Source: Maratus speciosus
Taxonomy: Eukaryota > Arthropoda > Arachnida > Araneae > Salticidae
Assembly (NCBI GenBank): GCA_963932465.1
Contig: OZ010791.1
Location: forward strand, 319,978,283 to 320,042,282
Length of the DNA: 64,000 bases
Direction of reading: 5' to 3'
Shown: positions 45,291 to 56,259 of the stretch, one piece after another
How positions within the stretch are numbered: the first letter of the stretch is position 1
Layout of the letters: every line of letters begins with the position of its first letter
The notes under the pieces: generated by a model
What the model was told of the DNA's origin: nothing
Database searches by the model: none
The model's input: the letters and a program-made list of their open reading frames with translations, nothing else
Made by a program: the position numbers and the translations under genes

Positions 45291-48200
45291 CTGAACTGCT
45301 TTTATTAAGAGACTCAAATGCTCTTATTTAACTCTAAAAAAAAAGAGCTGTTTTTGTTATTGACTTTAAAAATTTTTTATTCTTTTCTCAAAAAAAAAAA
45401 AAAAACTCACTTGACTTTTCTTAAAAGAAAAAAAAAATGTGTTTTTTGTTTGATAATATTTCTAATTTTTAGTTTAATTTTTGTGTTGAATATTCTAGAA
45501 AAAGTTGTAAAACACTTCATTTTACAAAAATATTTTTTAGAAAAATTATATGATATTTTTCCGAAACATTAATCGAATGAAATAGGTAGTCTTCATCAAT
45601 TTAAAATTATTCAATATTAATTTTTAAAACATTTTTTAGGACGACTTTTTATAGATTTTTACATCAAACATCAACTAATAACATTTTGTTGTGTATAAAC
45701 AACTTATTTAATCACGATTAAAATTAGAAAATATTCTATTTTATGTTAAAATACATCACATAATTAGAGGGGGGGAAATATAATACTTATAGACAACTTA
45801 TTAGTATAACTTTTATTTTTGATTACTAACTGCCGCATTCCGTCACCATTGAAATCAGTTGTTCCTAGTCATTAAATAAATAATATAAGTATTACTTCAT
45901 ATCCGTAGCATGCTGATTCGTGCATTAAGAAAATAAATTCAATATAATAACGTTTTCTATTAGATTAACGAAATCCCAACGTGATCACTAATATACACAT
46001 AAATATTCAGAGAAAAATGTAACAGAAACTCAATATATTATGAGATTTGTTTTAATTTAAATTTACTTTAAAGTTAATGTCTTTAGTACGTATTTATTTA
46101 TTATAAACTATATGAACTAAGTTTTTAATTGATTATTGTAGTCTAATGTAAACGCGAAATATCATACACCTTGATATTTTATTACCTAGTGAAAAAGGGT
46201 GTGAGGGTTGCCTCTTGTATTAAATTATACATTACAAAATCTTATTATAATGAAAATTATTTTATTTTTCGTATTTAATAAAATATTTTACGTGTACAAC
46301 AAAAGTTTGGTCAAAGTTTAATATTGATGACACATCAGGAATCTGTTTGTGCAACCACATATCATTATAAAAATAACAGTATGTGTTTATATGAAATTTA
46401 CTATAAAACACCCATTATGTTTTAAAAATGCAAGTAAAATTAAAGCTGGGAAATTGTGCTCACTAAAAATAGCAAAAACATTTATGTATACTAAAATAAG
46501 ACAATTTACTTTCACTATCAATATATATATACATTAAATATATGAAACCTTGTGAAAAATTTCCAATTCTATCTATAAAAATTTAAATGCTTAAAATCGG
46601 CAGGACTCTTTAAAATATATATATATACTATTAATGGGACTCAGGACTCTAAAAATTGGAAAAAACGAAAAAAAAAAGACCATTTTCAACATTTAATATC
46701 TTATAATGCATATGATTTTAAAACACAATTTTTATCCGTATGAAAGATAATGGGGTCTTTTATAGGTAATCTGTTCTTTCATTTCGTGGTTTTAAAAAAT
46801 TGTAACGTGCAGAATTAGCATTTTTAGGGGGCTCCAAACTGTCAGGCATTTCACGAGCAGAAAATTAGTACAACAGTTTATGCGAAGGATTACAAAATAA
46901 ATTTTGCTACTAGAATGAAAATGTGTTGCCTACTTAAACTTCAGATTGTAATAATTACCCTGAAACTAAATAAATTTGTATTTAAATATTTTTTATATTT
47001 TCAATATAAAGTTGCATTTAGCTAATGCAAAATTTTGAAATTTTCAACTGTATAATCATCTTAATTTTTTTTTTTTTTTTTTGGAACAATAAAAAGAAAT
47101 TTTAGCTTCAGTTTATACAGGCTAACATGAAACATATGTTTTGAAAATTTCATGAAAAAATATTTATAAGTTTTTGAGATATCGTGCGCGTTATGCCCAA
47201 AAACTTCATTTGGAGGATAATTACTTCAAAGTTTCGGAAACACCGCTACAGCTATTGTGCGACTATAATTCTAAAAGCCATAACTTCTGTTCTAATGATA
47301 TTTTCAAGGAAACAATTATATGAAATTTTTCAGAAAAGATAGGAGTTTAACATCTAAAAAAATAAAATTTCAAAAATTTTAAAGCTTTAAAAGTTCCGAG
47401 ATCCCTCAAACGGTGAGAATAATGTTTTACTAAAGATTAAATAGATTCAAAGTACAAATTATTCATAGTAATTGCATATTTTGAACATATGCTTCTATTT
47501 AAGCTGTGAACATTCCGTATAATTGCAAAATATTTATTATCCCTAGGCCTTTATAGAAAGCTTTTATCATTTAAATCATTGCACTTGAGAGATGACCACT
47601 TTGCAATTTGTTATGCAGCTTGTGATGTAAACTAGCTTTCTGAAGTGCTTATCAAACTTTGCGCTAAATTTCTGAATAATTTGATTTATGAAGTTCCATT
47701 CAACAACGAATTTTGGAGTAAATTTAAGGTATTTGTTCAGCTGTTTTAAATTGCAATTTCGTTTCCAATTTGGATATCGTATTTAATCGAAAACCTATTT
47801 AGATTTCGGTGATAGTATACTACTTAAAAATACTTGATATTATTAGATATTTTCATTCCAGATAGAATTTACAGGCGAAAAATATAAAGAATAAGGTAAT
47901 AAAAAAATGATATATAATAATAATGATAAAAGTTGTTTTTAATAATTCTCTTTCTTTCATTTAGATATAGTGGTCTAATAATTAATTCCCATTCTTATTT
48001 AAGTGATTCATATTTAATTCATATGCATATTTAAGTGATTGCTATTTAATTCATATTCAAAGTTGTTTTTTTCTTTTTTTTTTACGATGAGTTATATTCT
48101 ATTGCTGAGTACTTGTAGAATACTTATAGCTTAAAAAATGTTTTCATTTGAAATTTTGTATCAAAAAGAATTCTACATATTAAATATTCAAGTACTTATC

Positions 48201-49116
48201 AATTATACAATAAAAAATTAAGTTACTTAATGTTCTAAGTCAGCAAAATAAAGAAAATGCGATATAGCATGAAAACAGTACAAAAATACTTTTAAATATC
48301 ACCCTCCCCCCCACTTTTCCTATTTAAATAAAATATTTAATTGTACATTGTAGCAACAAAACATTATTACAATAAATTTTTGTATGGAATAATAGGGTAG
48401 CAATTCTTTCTGTTCAATGAAAAATACAATGTGTATCAATCGGGGAGGGGGGGGGGAGGTATGGCGATATCACGAACACACTGGAAGTGTGTTCTATATG
48501 CATATTTAAATAGCGTTTAGCTAGATTGATCATACCTCGAAAAAATAGGTCACATTACTATAGAGTTCATTTACTGAATCTATATGTCCTTACTGCACTT
48601 TTCGTAAAATTATCACATCAAAGCAAGGTAAACCAGTTTCAGATTTAAAAAAATGTTTACAGAATTGTTAGTAGAATAAATAGGCGACCTCTTGTCTGGT
48701 AATTTTCAAAAAGGTGTTTTCTGTCAATTTCTATATCTCTATCGGAATAGACTTGGTTTCCTTGTCTGAGCAGAGCAATCAAATCGAATCATATCAAATA
48801 ATTTATACACACAAAGCTAATTTCAAAAAGAGTAGTTATCTATGAAGTTATGCTACATTTTTTGTAAACGTATTATCTGTACCAAGACATGAGCCAGCAC
48901 ATATTTCTGGATAAATTAGCGAAATAAAATTGTATTAAATTAATTAACTGATCATAGTTGCTTTCTTCTGCAAGAAAAGGGGGATGATCGTAAAAAACTG
49001 TATGAAATTTGCTTCTATAAAGTATTCTTAAGAAAAAGCAACAAGAATTTAAATATATATATTTATATATATTATATTTTATAGAAATTATATTTACTAC
49101 TATCAAATATAGAAGC
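45291..49116. other. AT-rich stretch without recognised gene
   Basis: It holds poly-A tracts at 45391-45406 and 45430-45438, the second copy of an old dispersed repeat (47110-47880), and a C-rich tract (48302) followed 130 bp on by a G-rich one (48440) that could pair. No LTR of the BEL element was recognised. No gene. Confidence 0.5.
47110..47880 (+). repeat. old dispersed repeat, copy 2
   Basis: Collinear with 26700-27700. The best matching part is 47550-47840 against 27340-27620. Confidence 0.55.
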
Positions 49117-49611
49117 TGTGACGTTTTATCTGAGCTCACTCAGAGACCAGATGGCCATAGCGTAATAAACATTTTTAATTGGGACCTCCAGATGCCTATC
49201 TAAAAAATTCACGTGTCAATGTTTCACAAAATTCAGATGGAACGTGTAAACAGATTTAATGCTGTAAATATCTTGAGAAGTGCTGTGTAGCAATTTGTAA
49301 GAACTGAAACTTTTTTGACTAAAAGGACTCAATGTATACCACGTGGGTTGGCTAGGAGATAGACTGATCTCTCTAGAAAAGGGCCCCGTGGATGAGATGC
49401 TGCTGTGACACGACCCAAGGCAGTCAGTTATCGGTTCTGCTGGAGGAGCGATGCGCTCCTAAAGGATAAATTTTGTTTTATGTTAAGACTGTGTTTATTT
49501 GCTGATGTGTGTGTCCATGTTTCGTCAATAAAAATCTGTAGAAAATGAAATCAAAGTTCTTTTTATTTGAGTTAAGAGTAATCCTTTAAGTTAGATTTTA
49601 TTGGCGTTACA
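49117..49611 (+). repeat. 5' LTR
   Basis: Starts TGTGACGTTTTATCTGAGC and ends TTGGCGTTACA. It matches 53110-53706 closely over most of its length. An AATAAA polyadenylation signal lies at about 49528. Close similarity of the LTRs suggests a fairly young insertion compared with the other elements here. Confidence 0.93.
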
Positions 49612-49613
49612 GC

Positions 49614-49635
49614 TGGTGTCAGAAGTGGGATTCGA
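49614..49635 (+). promoter_or_regulatory. primer binding site, tRNA-Leu type
   Basis: TGGTGTCAGAAGTGGGATTC and the next two bases are complementary to a tRNA 3' end of the form ...CCCACTTCTGACACCA, which is typical of tRNA-Leu. The match reaches into the T-loop region (22 nt). It starts 2 bp after the 5' LTR. Confidence 0.75.
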
Positions 49636-50459
49636 GTTGTTCGAAAAAAGTTTGGGCACACACGCACTCAAAAAACTTAGCTAGCTTAAGTTGTACTTTT
49701 ACCCACGGAATGATCACTGAAGATTGTTCTTTCAAGAAGTAGAGAAGTTGCTGTTCTGACCAAGAATAAGAAAATGAAGGAAAGTCCCCGTGTGTTTGGA
49801 AGAGAAAATTAGTTCAGATTTTCGCCCCGGTCAGCTGTGGGGATAGGAAGACGGACGTAAGATTGTAGATAAGACTGCTGCTTGCATCGTCCAGAAGAGA
49901 AGGGTGTTGCTTCCCCCCTGCTGAAGGAAGGAAGAGAGACTCATCAGCTGGTTGGTGAGAAAAGGGTTATGTTTTGACCTATTTTTGTGAGAAAAGAAGA
50001 ACTCGTGTTTGCCTGTAGTGCAGTGTGGTTCTGTTAATTGTTTTCCCGGTGGATATATTTCTTTTAAGTGGACCTTAGGGTCAGAAAGAAAGTGATTCGT
50101 GTGTTCGGTGGGGCACCCGGCTGAAGAAATCAATGAAAGATCTGGATTACCGTTCGTTAGAGTCTGAAAGCTTCAAGTGGGGTAAGTCACAATTTTGAAT
50201 TTGGAGTTAATGTATGCTGATTTTTTTTTTGTTTAATTAAATTTAAAATTGCTGATCTTTTGAAAATTTTAAAACTTTGATAACAAAATTTGAAGGTGGA
50301 TCTAGACATGAGAGTGAGTCAGCATTTTACATATGTTATTGTAATAAATGGTTGATTATATTGTATGTAAAACAGTATATATATTTTTTTGTTTGTTTGT
50401 TGTATTGAAGTAGAGTAGTACCTTTTATATAGAGATTTGGGTTGAAAAGAAAGGTAGAT

Positions 50460-50831
50460 ATGGCTTTCCTAGGGAAAGAAAAAAAAGAAAATTTGAAGAA
50501 ATTATTTGATGAACTGGAACTTGCCCGGACGGGAAACGAAACTCGGATTCAGTTAAAGCATTTTGTGCTGGAATCTGAGGATTGTGAAGAAGAATACGTT
50601 CAGGCTCTTTATGAGACTATACTAGATACCGCTCAGGAAGAATTAAAAAAGCAAGGAAGTGAGCGCGTCCGGTTACAGGCTATCGAACGTGAGGACATGT
50701 TGCGCCAGCAGACATGGGTTCGCGATGAGGCCATTCGTAAACAAAAATTAAAGCAAGAAAAAGAATTAAAGATTCCAAATCCCAAATTACTTAAACGAAT
50801 GGTTACAGGGCTGATCTATAACTTCCCTTGA
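50460..50831 (+). CDS. Gag-like protein N-terminal part
   Basis: The first ATG of this frame is at 50460 (MAFLGKEKKENLKKLFDELE); the 18 bases upstream are open but lack an ATG. The predicted 123-residue product is highly charged. Residues ~5-45 look helical, with SEDCEEEYVQALYETIL in the middle, and residues ~55-105 are a K/E/R/Q-rich likely coiled coil. The C-terminal part (KLLKRMVTGLIYNFP) runs into a stop. A second frame continues with SLDELIYLLVANQIKRRA and FEMREHFIHKWPLLKTEAE to about 50963, so a frameshift probably broke a longer Gag. Its position after the primer site and before a zinc-knuckle remnant supports a Gag identity. The family is not certain. Confidence 0.6.
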   Translation: MAFLGKEKKENLKKLFDELELARTGNETRIQLKHFVLESEDCEEEYVQALYETILDTAQEELKKQGSERVRLQAIEREDMLRQQTWVRDEAIRKQKLKQEKELKIPNPKLLKRMVTGLIYNFP

Positions 50832-51104
50832 CGAATTAATATACCTTCTGGTCGCCAACCAAATTAAAAGGCGTGCAAAGTTTGAAATGCGTGAACATTT
50901 TATTCACAAATGGCCACTGCTTAAGACGGAAGCAGAAATAGTTGAATTATTAGATGGTTATTAGAGTGTCAGAGCGTCATTTAACGCGCAGGGGATGGAA
51001 ATACGCGTCCGAAATCGGATGAAAAACAGGCGGAAGAGAAGAATGAAACTCCCCTCCCTAGTGCGTCAGCCCAACGCGGTACCATGAGTCGGGAAAAGGC
51101 ATTC

Positions 51105-51180
51105 GAAAAAAGAGTGGAGCGTAAATGTTTTCATTGCAACTCAAGGAACCATTTAAGAAATTTTTCTCCGGAATTTAGTA
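51105..51180 (+). pseudogene. degenerate Gag zinc knuckle
   Basis: RKCFHCNSRNHLRNFSPEF (about 51120-51176) has the CX2CX4HX4C spacing with the last Cys changed to Ser. It lies in a different frame from the upstream Gag part. It supports a Gag-type protein but would bind zinc poorly. Confidence 0.6.
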
Positions 51181-51376
51181 AAAATTCAGGATCGCGGAAT
51201 AGGAGTGAAGAGGGTGGAACGGCAACCAGGAAAATTCACCCAGGATTTTTATAACGGCAGCACTGGTGCCAGAATTAAATTGTGAAGCTTTGCTGACACC
51301 TTGTATTTGTAGGCGTTTGTTTAAATAGAGAAATTCGGATCGCAGGTACGCGAGGTGGAGTAATTCAAATACCAGG

Positions 51377-51870
51377 GTGCAAGAAAAAAATACAGTTGAG
51401 AACGCAGGTTTATGTAAAATTAAAACTGGTGAGAGTTTTAAAAGCAGTGGGAAGAATGAACCCATAGTGATAAATAAGATACTAGAAAATCGAGGGCAGG
51501 TCAAAAAAATAAACGCTAATTCCGACATTAAAGGGTTGGAAGAAATTTTTCAAAAAAGTGTAAGTGAAATTCCCATTGTACAGATGAATAACTTAGAGGT
51601 TAACTTAGAGGTTATTTCCGATGCAATTGGTGAATAAAAACAAATCTTAGGAATTCCAGTACTTGATAAATCGACTAACGAGAATATTTTTACGGGCGGT
51701 GTTTTGGAAAAACTGTCAGTTAGAGAACTAGAAGGGAAACCGAAGGAAGGGATTCCGTTCGTGGAATTGGGTAAATTCTTCCCGTACGAAAAAGAAAAAC
51801 GAAGCGAGAAATCCAGTATATGTTTCAAGTTTTTCGGAAAACAATTTTGTTTATCAGAGATGTAAGCGAT
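51377..51870 (+). pseudogene. unrecognised coding remnant in LTR element
   Basis: An open stretch to 51637 without a good ATG at its start, continuing past one stop to about 51865. It is rich in Lys/Glu and contains EIPIVQMNNLEVNLEVISD, then LGIPVLDKSTNENIF and GIPFVELGKFFPYEKEK. No protease or RT motif is recognised. Its position after the zinc knuckle suggests the remainder of Gag or a degraded linker. Confidence 0.4.
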
Positions 51871-53099
51871 AAGCCGAGATCTGAGATTAGGGATGTTTTG
51901 TTTTATTTTGTTTGTTTTGTTTTGCTAAGAGTGAATTGCATATTGTGTTATTTCTTTTTATAGTGTGTGAATATGTGTTTATTTGAAAAGTGATTTTTAT
52001 GCACCAAATTAAAAAAATTGTTCATTGTATGAAACTTATAAAGTAAATGTGAAAGGATTTCATATATTAAACAGAAGAGTTAAGTGGAGTTAAAGTGTTT
52101 TTTTGAAAGACTATTGAGTTAGTATTAAGAAGTAAGAGGATTAGAAATATAACTATTCGTGGATGTCTTAGACATTAGATTATAACTGCTGTTTAATTTT
52201 GGCTTGATAAACTTGAAAAAAAATTTAATTTGGAAAAGTTAATAAGTTGAAATTTAGAAATTGTAATTTGAATTAGAACTTGTAATTTGAGTTAAAAATT
52301 GTATATTGTACAGAATAGTTAGAATATACATTTTGGTTCTTAATGTTAATATTGTTAATATTATTCTTTTAAAGTACTTTAAATTGAAGAAAAAACACCA
52401 TTGTTTTGAACAAGTAAAGGTTAAGAACCTTATGATTGAATTACTTGAAAATTTAAGTTTACTGATTTTTGTTAAAAAAGGTTTTAAATCGGTTAGGAAG
52501 GAATGAATTAGTATATATGTGTATGTAGAATATATATGTCTGTGTAGAGTACAGATATTATATGTTATTAAGAATAGTTTGAGTGTTTGTTTTATTATTG
52601 TGTTAAAATTCTTTTAAGTAACTTATCCGAATTTAAAAAGTTTAAAAGTGTTTGTTTATTAGTGCATTAGAATTCTTTCTTAAGAAATTATCCATATATA
52701 AAGAAAAAATATATATATATACTATTATTGTTGGTTATCCATGTGAACGTGAGAGAGCGAATTTTTATTGGAAGTACCTGTGATGTTTAAAATTTTTTAT
52801 CTATTCTGATTGTGTTAAAAGAAAATTCGTAATGAAGATTGTTGGAGTGCTTATCATTAATCTTAGACTTATTATATAACTGTGTGCAATTGTATTGTGT
52901 TTACTGTTTATTGTGTGTCATGCTGAATCCCTTCCATGGAAACTGAGTACCTTCTTATAAAAGTTTTGATTTTGAAATTTTAAGTTTTATTAATTTTGGA
53001 GTACATAGCATTGTTAGGAATAAAATTAACACCGAATTTCACCGTGATTGTGCTCCCTAGTGTGAAAATTTTTCCCTTAAAGGAAAATTTATATTGGGC
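51871..53099. other. non-coding interior of LTR element
   Basis: AT-rich sequence where pol would lie in an autonomous element. Short words such as TTTAAAAGTGTTTG and ATTCTTTTAAGTAAC recur around 52570-52690. No domain can be read. Confidence 0.6.
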
Positions 53100-53109
53100 A
53101 TGGAGGGGT
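53100..53109 (+). promoter_or_regulatory. polypurine tract
   Basis: ATGGAGGGGT immediately before the 3' LTR start TGTGAC, the expected primer site for plus-strand synthesis. Confidence 0.7.
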
Positions 53110-53706
53110 TGTGACATTTTATCTGAGCTCACTCAGAGACCAGATCGCTATAGCGTAATAAATATTTTTAATTGGGACCTCCAGATGCCTATCTATAAAA
53201 TTTACATGTCAATGTTTCACAAAATCCAGATGGAACGTGTAAACAGATTTAATGCTGTAAATATCTTGAGAAGTGCTGCGTAGCAATTTGTAAGAACTGA
53301 AACTTTTTTGACTAAAAGGACTCAATGTATACCACGTGGGATGGCTAGGAGATAGACTGATCTCTCTCGAAAAGGGCCCCGTGGATGAGATGCTGCTGTG
53401 ACACGACCCAAGGCGGTCAGTTATCGGTTCTGCTGGAAGAGCGATGCGCTCCTAAAGGATCAATTTTTTTTTATGTTAAGACTGTGTTTATTTGCTGATG
53501 TGTGTGTCCATGTTTCGTCAATAAAAAACTGTAGAAAATGAGCTCAAAGTTCTTTTTATTTGAGTTAAGAGTTTTAAAGAAAGTTTAAAAGAAAAAGAGA
53601 GTTAAAAAGAGTTAAAAAGTTAAAGAGTTAAAATGAAGAGTTTAAAAGAAAACTTTTTAAGTTTTAACTTAGAGTTTTCTTTAAGTTAGATTTTATTTGC
53701 GTTACA
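53110..53706 (+). repeat. 3' LTR
   Basis: Starts TGTGACATTTTATCTGAGC and ends TTGCGTTACA. It is about 100 bp longer than the 5' LTR because of a GAGTTAAAA-rich expansion at about 53570-53685. Elsewhere differences are few. Confidence 0.93.
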
Positions 53707-53710
53707 AAGC

Positions 53711-54283
53711 ATATGTTTACAGAAATTTCCAAGATTACACAAATAACATTGACTAACTCTCTTTTAATTAGCTTAATTATTTTCCTTTCTATAAATCAAA
53801 TGTTTGGTACAAAGTATCGCATTTAATGAATTATTTGCAAACGATATGTTTCCACATGTTTTATAACTAATTTTATCAATATATTTTTACTGATTTAGTT
53901 GAAAAAACCTGTAAAATTATTGTGTGCAATGTCCTAAAAAAGTTTAACTAGGCAACGCATGGTGCATTTTAATATATTTTCAAAGTACGTTTCATTAAAC
54001 AAATGAAATTCAACAGCTGTTTTCTGGACAAATGGACAAAAAAAAAAGAGAAAGGAATATTTCTATTTGGAATTACGTCGTCTTTGAATGTATGTTTAAA
54101 AAAAGTTTGGGGAGCCATCCTTAATAATTTCAACAAACTTTGACATTTTCAAACTCACCGGAAACATTTGGAATTTTCTGATAAATTAAGCCTTCGGGTG
54201 ACAAATGCAAAGTTATTCGTTCAAGTAATTTAACATTATGTAAATGTAAAGTTTTGAACTATTAATATAAAATTAATTTTTAA
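53711..54283. other. AT-rich spacer
   Basis: No gene or repeat recognised. Confidence 0.5.
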
Positions 54284-54548
54284 TAAATAAAGACACAATC
54301 TTGCTTAATGGTACACAAAACACGAACTTTAATAAGCTAAAAGTTAACTTCTACGTTTCGAGCTGTTTCTACAGCCGTCTTCAGGAAAATATGATGATAT
54401 AAAGGCTTAAAGTTCAGAGATGAAAGCTTCCTGTGCAAACTCGACCAATGATTTGAATACAAAAATGTAGTGTTGCCATCTAGTGAAAATAAATAACTAT
54501 TAATGAACTGAGATCAAATGAATCAGAAAGGTCGATTTAAGAAACCAC
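54284..54548 (-). repeat. left inverted arm of second PLE
   Basis: Reverse complement of 54858-55137 at high identity. The right arm has a few extra bases around 54965-54985. Confidence 0.85.
54351..54385 (-). ncRNA. hammerhead-ribozyme-like core in left PLE arm
   Basis: The minus strand reads CTGAAGA, then a stem GCTGT-AGAA-ACAGC, then GAAACGT. CUGANGA and GAAA separated by stem II is the conserved hammerhead core. Hammerheads are known from PLE terminal repeats. Stems I and III and the cleavage site are not clear by eye. In the right arm (about 55033-55067) the second core has decayed to TAAA. Confidence 0.45.
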
Positions 54549-54564
54549 GACTACTTAGCTAATA

Positions 54565-54745
54565 CTTAGCTAATGAAGTCTGCCATATTAACTTTGATGA
54601 AGCAAAAATTATAGTTCCGTGCAATAACACTTTTGAAAGTAAAATTAGAGAATCAGTTGAAGTCATTACGCGTGAAGATAAACCTTGTAACGATAATTTA
54701 TCCTATAATATCCCAAAATTTTGGCATAATATCATAAAGTCATAA
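54565..54745 (+). pseudogene. PLE C-terminal coding fragment
   Basis: A plus-strand frame reads NEVCHINFDEAKIIVPCNN, then FESKIRESVEVI and IPKFWHNIIKS before a TAA at 54743. The pattern H-x-I-x-F-D-x-A-K-I-I ... R-x-S-x-E ... W resembles the segment after the GIY-YIG nuclease of Penelope-like polyproteins. No RT is present, so only the 3' tip of the ORF survives, as expected for strongly 5'-truncated PLE copies. The assignment rests on this pattern and the surrounding inverted arms. Confidence 0.55.
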
Positions 54746-54857
54746 TTCTACATCTAATTACAATATTTCAGCTTAAACTTGTATTATGCTGCCAAAACTT
54801 GAATGGAAACTCAGTTGAACGTGGTTTTGTCCCTCATGTGTAGATGGCGGCACTCGT

Positions 54858-55137
54858 GGTTTCTTAAATCGACCTTTTTGATTCATTTGATCTCGGTTCA
54901 TTAATAGTTATTTATTTTCACTAGATGGCAACACTACATTTTTGTATTCAAATCATTGGTCAAGTTTCGATTAATTATCTTGCACAGGAAGCTTTCGTCT
55001 CTGAACTTCGAGCCTTTATACCATCATATTTTCCTGAAGACGGCCGTAGAAACAGCTCTAAACGTAGAAGTTAACTTTTAGCTTATTAAATTTCGTATTT
55101 TGTGTACCATTAAACAAGATTGTGTCTTTATTTAATA
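54858..55137 (+). repeat. right inverted arm of second PLE
   Basis: Partner of 54284-54548, holding the hammerhead-like core near 55033. Confidence 0.85.
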
Positions 55138-55383
55138 TATTTTATGGTGCAATTTTCCAGTATGTGTTATTAATTTTTAATAGTTAACAAAAACTTTAAT
55201 GTGGGTGCAAATTTAAAGCATTACTCACAACCTACTGGATGAAATAAACAGTATTTTTGGGTTAGCATATTTTAAATTTCTAGAAATAAATTTATGTTTT
55301 CTTTGTAGCGTACAATACGTGTCTGTTTTCGAATAATAATTTCCAAATTTTTGTATTTTGAATTACATTTTAAAAAAAAGTTA

Positions 55384-55436
55384 AGGTTATAATAAACTAA
55401 TAAGGTTATAATAAGGTTATAATAAGGTTATAATAA
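55384..55436. repeat. short tandem repeat, AAGGTTATAAT unit
   Basis: About four to five copies of an 11-15-bp unit, AAGGTTATAAT with variable spacing. Confidence 0.85.
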
Positions 55437-56259
55437 AAATGGAACTAAACAATAAGGGTACCGCGTTAGGCTGACCACCTAACCGGGACGTATGCTGATA
55501 GCTCCTCAGAGACCAATGCCAAGAAAACAAGGTTGACACCGTAGGTTCTGATCATTAAAGATCATAACGCCCCAGGTTTAGTTTATAGTTTATTGCCAAG
55601 AAAAGAAAAAATCGGTGAACTATAAAGACTCCAACCGAAAATCGTGAATACTAAGTACTATAATAAAGAATTGCACAAGATGAATCCCATGTTACATTAA
55701 GTGCGATCATATGCGGGATATAATGACATAATATCACCACCTTGTACGACAACATGTCGTAGAGATCAAAAGAAAAAAATAATAAAAGCATTATTTTCAA
55801 AATAAGGTTGGATTCATTATCTCATTCAATGTACTTAATAGATATGGCTCCGACATATTACCTCTTTTTCATATTCCTCTAACGTACCCTCACTGGCCTA
55901 TCTTTCCCAGCAGAAGCTGAGATCCAACATTGATACTTTTATACAATCCAAGCCTATGATATTTTACAAGGATATCATACTTATATTATCCGACAAGCGA
56001 TAGAATGTCACCCATACTAATGGCCAACTACTTCGACGATTAACTAGTTTAAAATTTTGACTTCAACATTATTCTGGGAATGAATTTATGAATCATGCTA
56101 ATATTTTTTTAATTTAATACTTTATGACAACATTTAGATTTTTTTTTAAATCTAATCTCGAAAAAAATCGTGTATGACAGAAGTAAATATTTTAAATTCA
56201 AATATTTAACAAAAAGAAAAATATTTCTTTTCACAACCTTAAATTTCAGCTGATCATTA

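Larger units (their letters stand above)
49117..53706 (+). mobile_element. gag-only LTR retrotransposon with intact termini
   Basis: Two direct LTRs (TGTGAC...GTTACA) enclose about 3.5 kb of internal sequence. It has a primer binding site 2 bp after the 5' LTR and a purine tract just before the 3' LTR. The flanking AAGC occurs on both sides (49113-49116 and 53707-53710), a 4-bp target duplication. The interior encodes only a Gag-like frame plus short degraded frames. No protease, RT, RNase H or integrase motif is visible, and 51870-53100 is AT-rich and non-coding. It therefore resembles TR-GAG-type non-autonomous LTR elements that rely on a partner's Pol. Confidence 0.88.
54284..55137 (+). 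mobile_element. second Penelope-like element, arms plus C-terminal coding end
   Basis: Inverted arms at about 54284-54548 and 54858-55137 flank a 310-bp centre that encodes a PLE-like C-terminus. Landmarks shared by the arms are AATAAAGACACAATCTTG at the outer ends, the CGTTTCGAGCTGTTTCTACA block, ATTTTTGTATTCAAATCATTGG and TTTCTTAAATCGACCTTTTT at the inner ends. The arrangement matches the PLE at 11.6-14.8 kb but is unrelated in sequence. Confidence 0.72.

Noticed and set aside
45290..45600. Possible 3' LTR of the BEL element
   Set aside because: No matching sequence upstream of 41640, no TG...CA ends, mostly poly-A/T.
48300..48460. C-rich and G-rich tracts as a G-quadruplex or terminator-like hairpin
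   Set aside because: They could pair, but the 130-bp loop and lack of context give no support for a function.
50442..50459. Gag start at 50442
   Set aside because: The codon there is TTG; the first ATG of the frame is at 50460.
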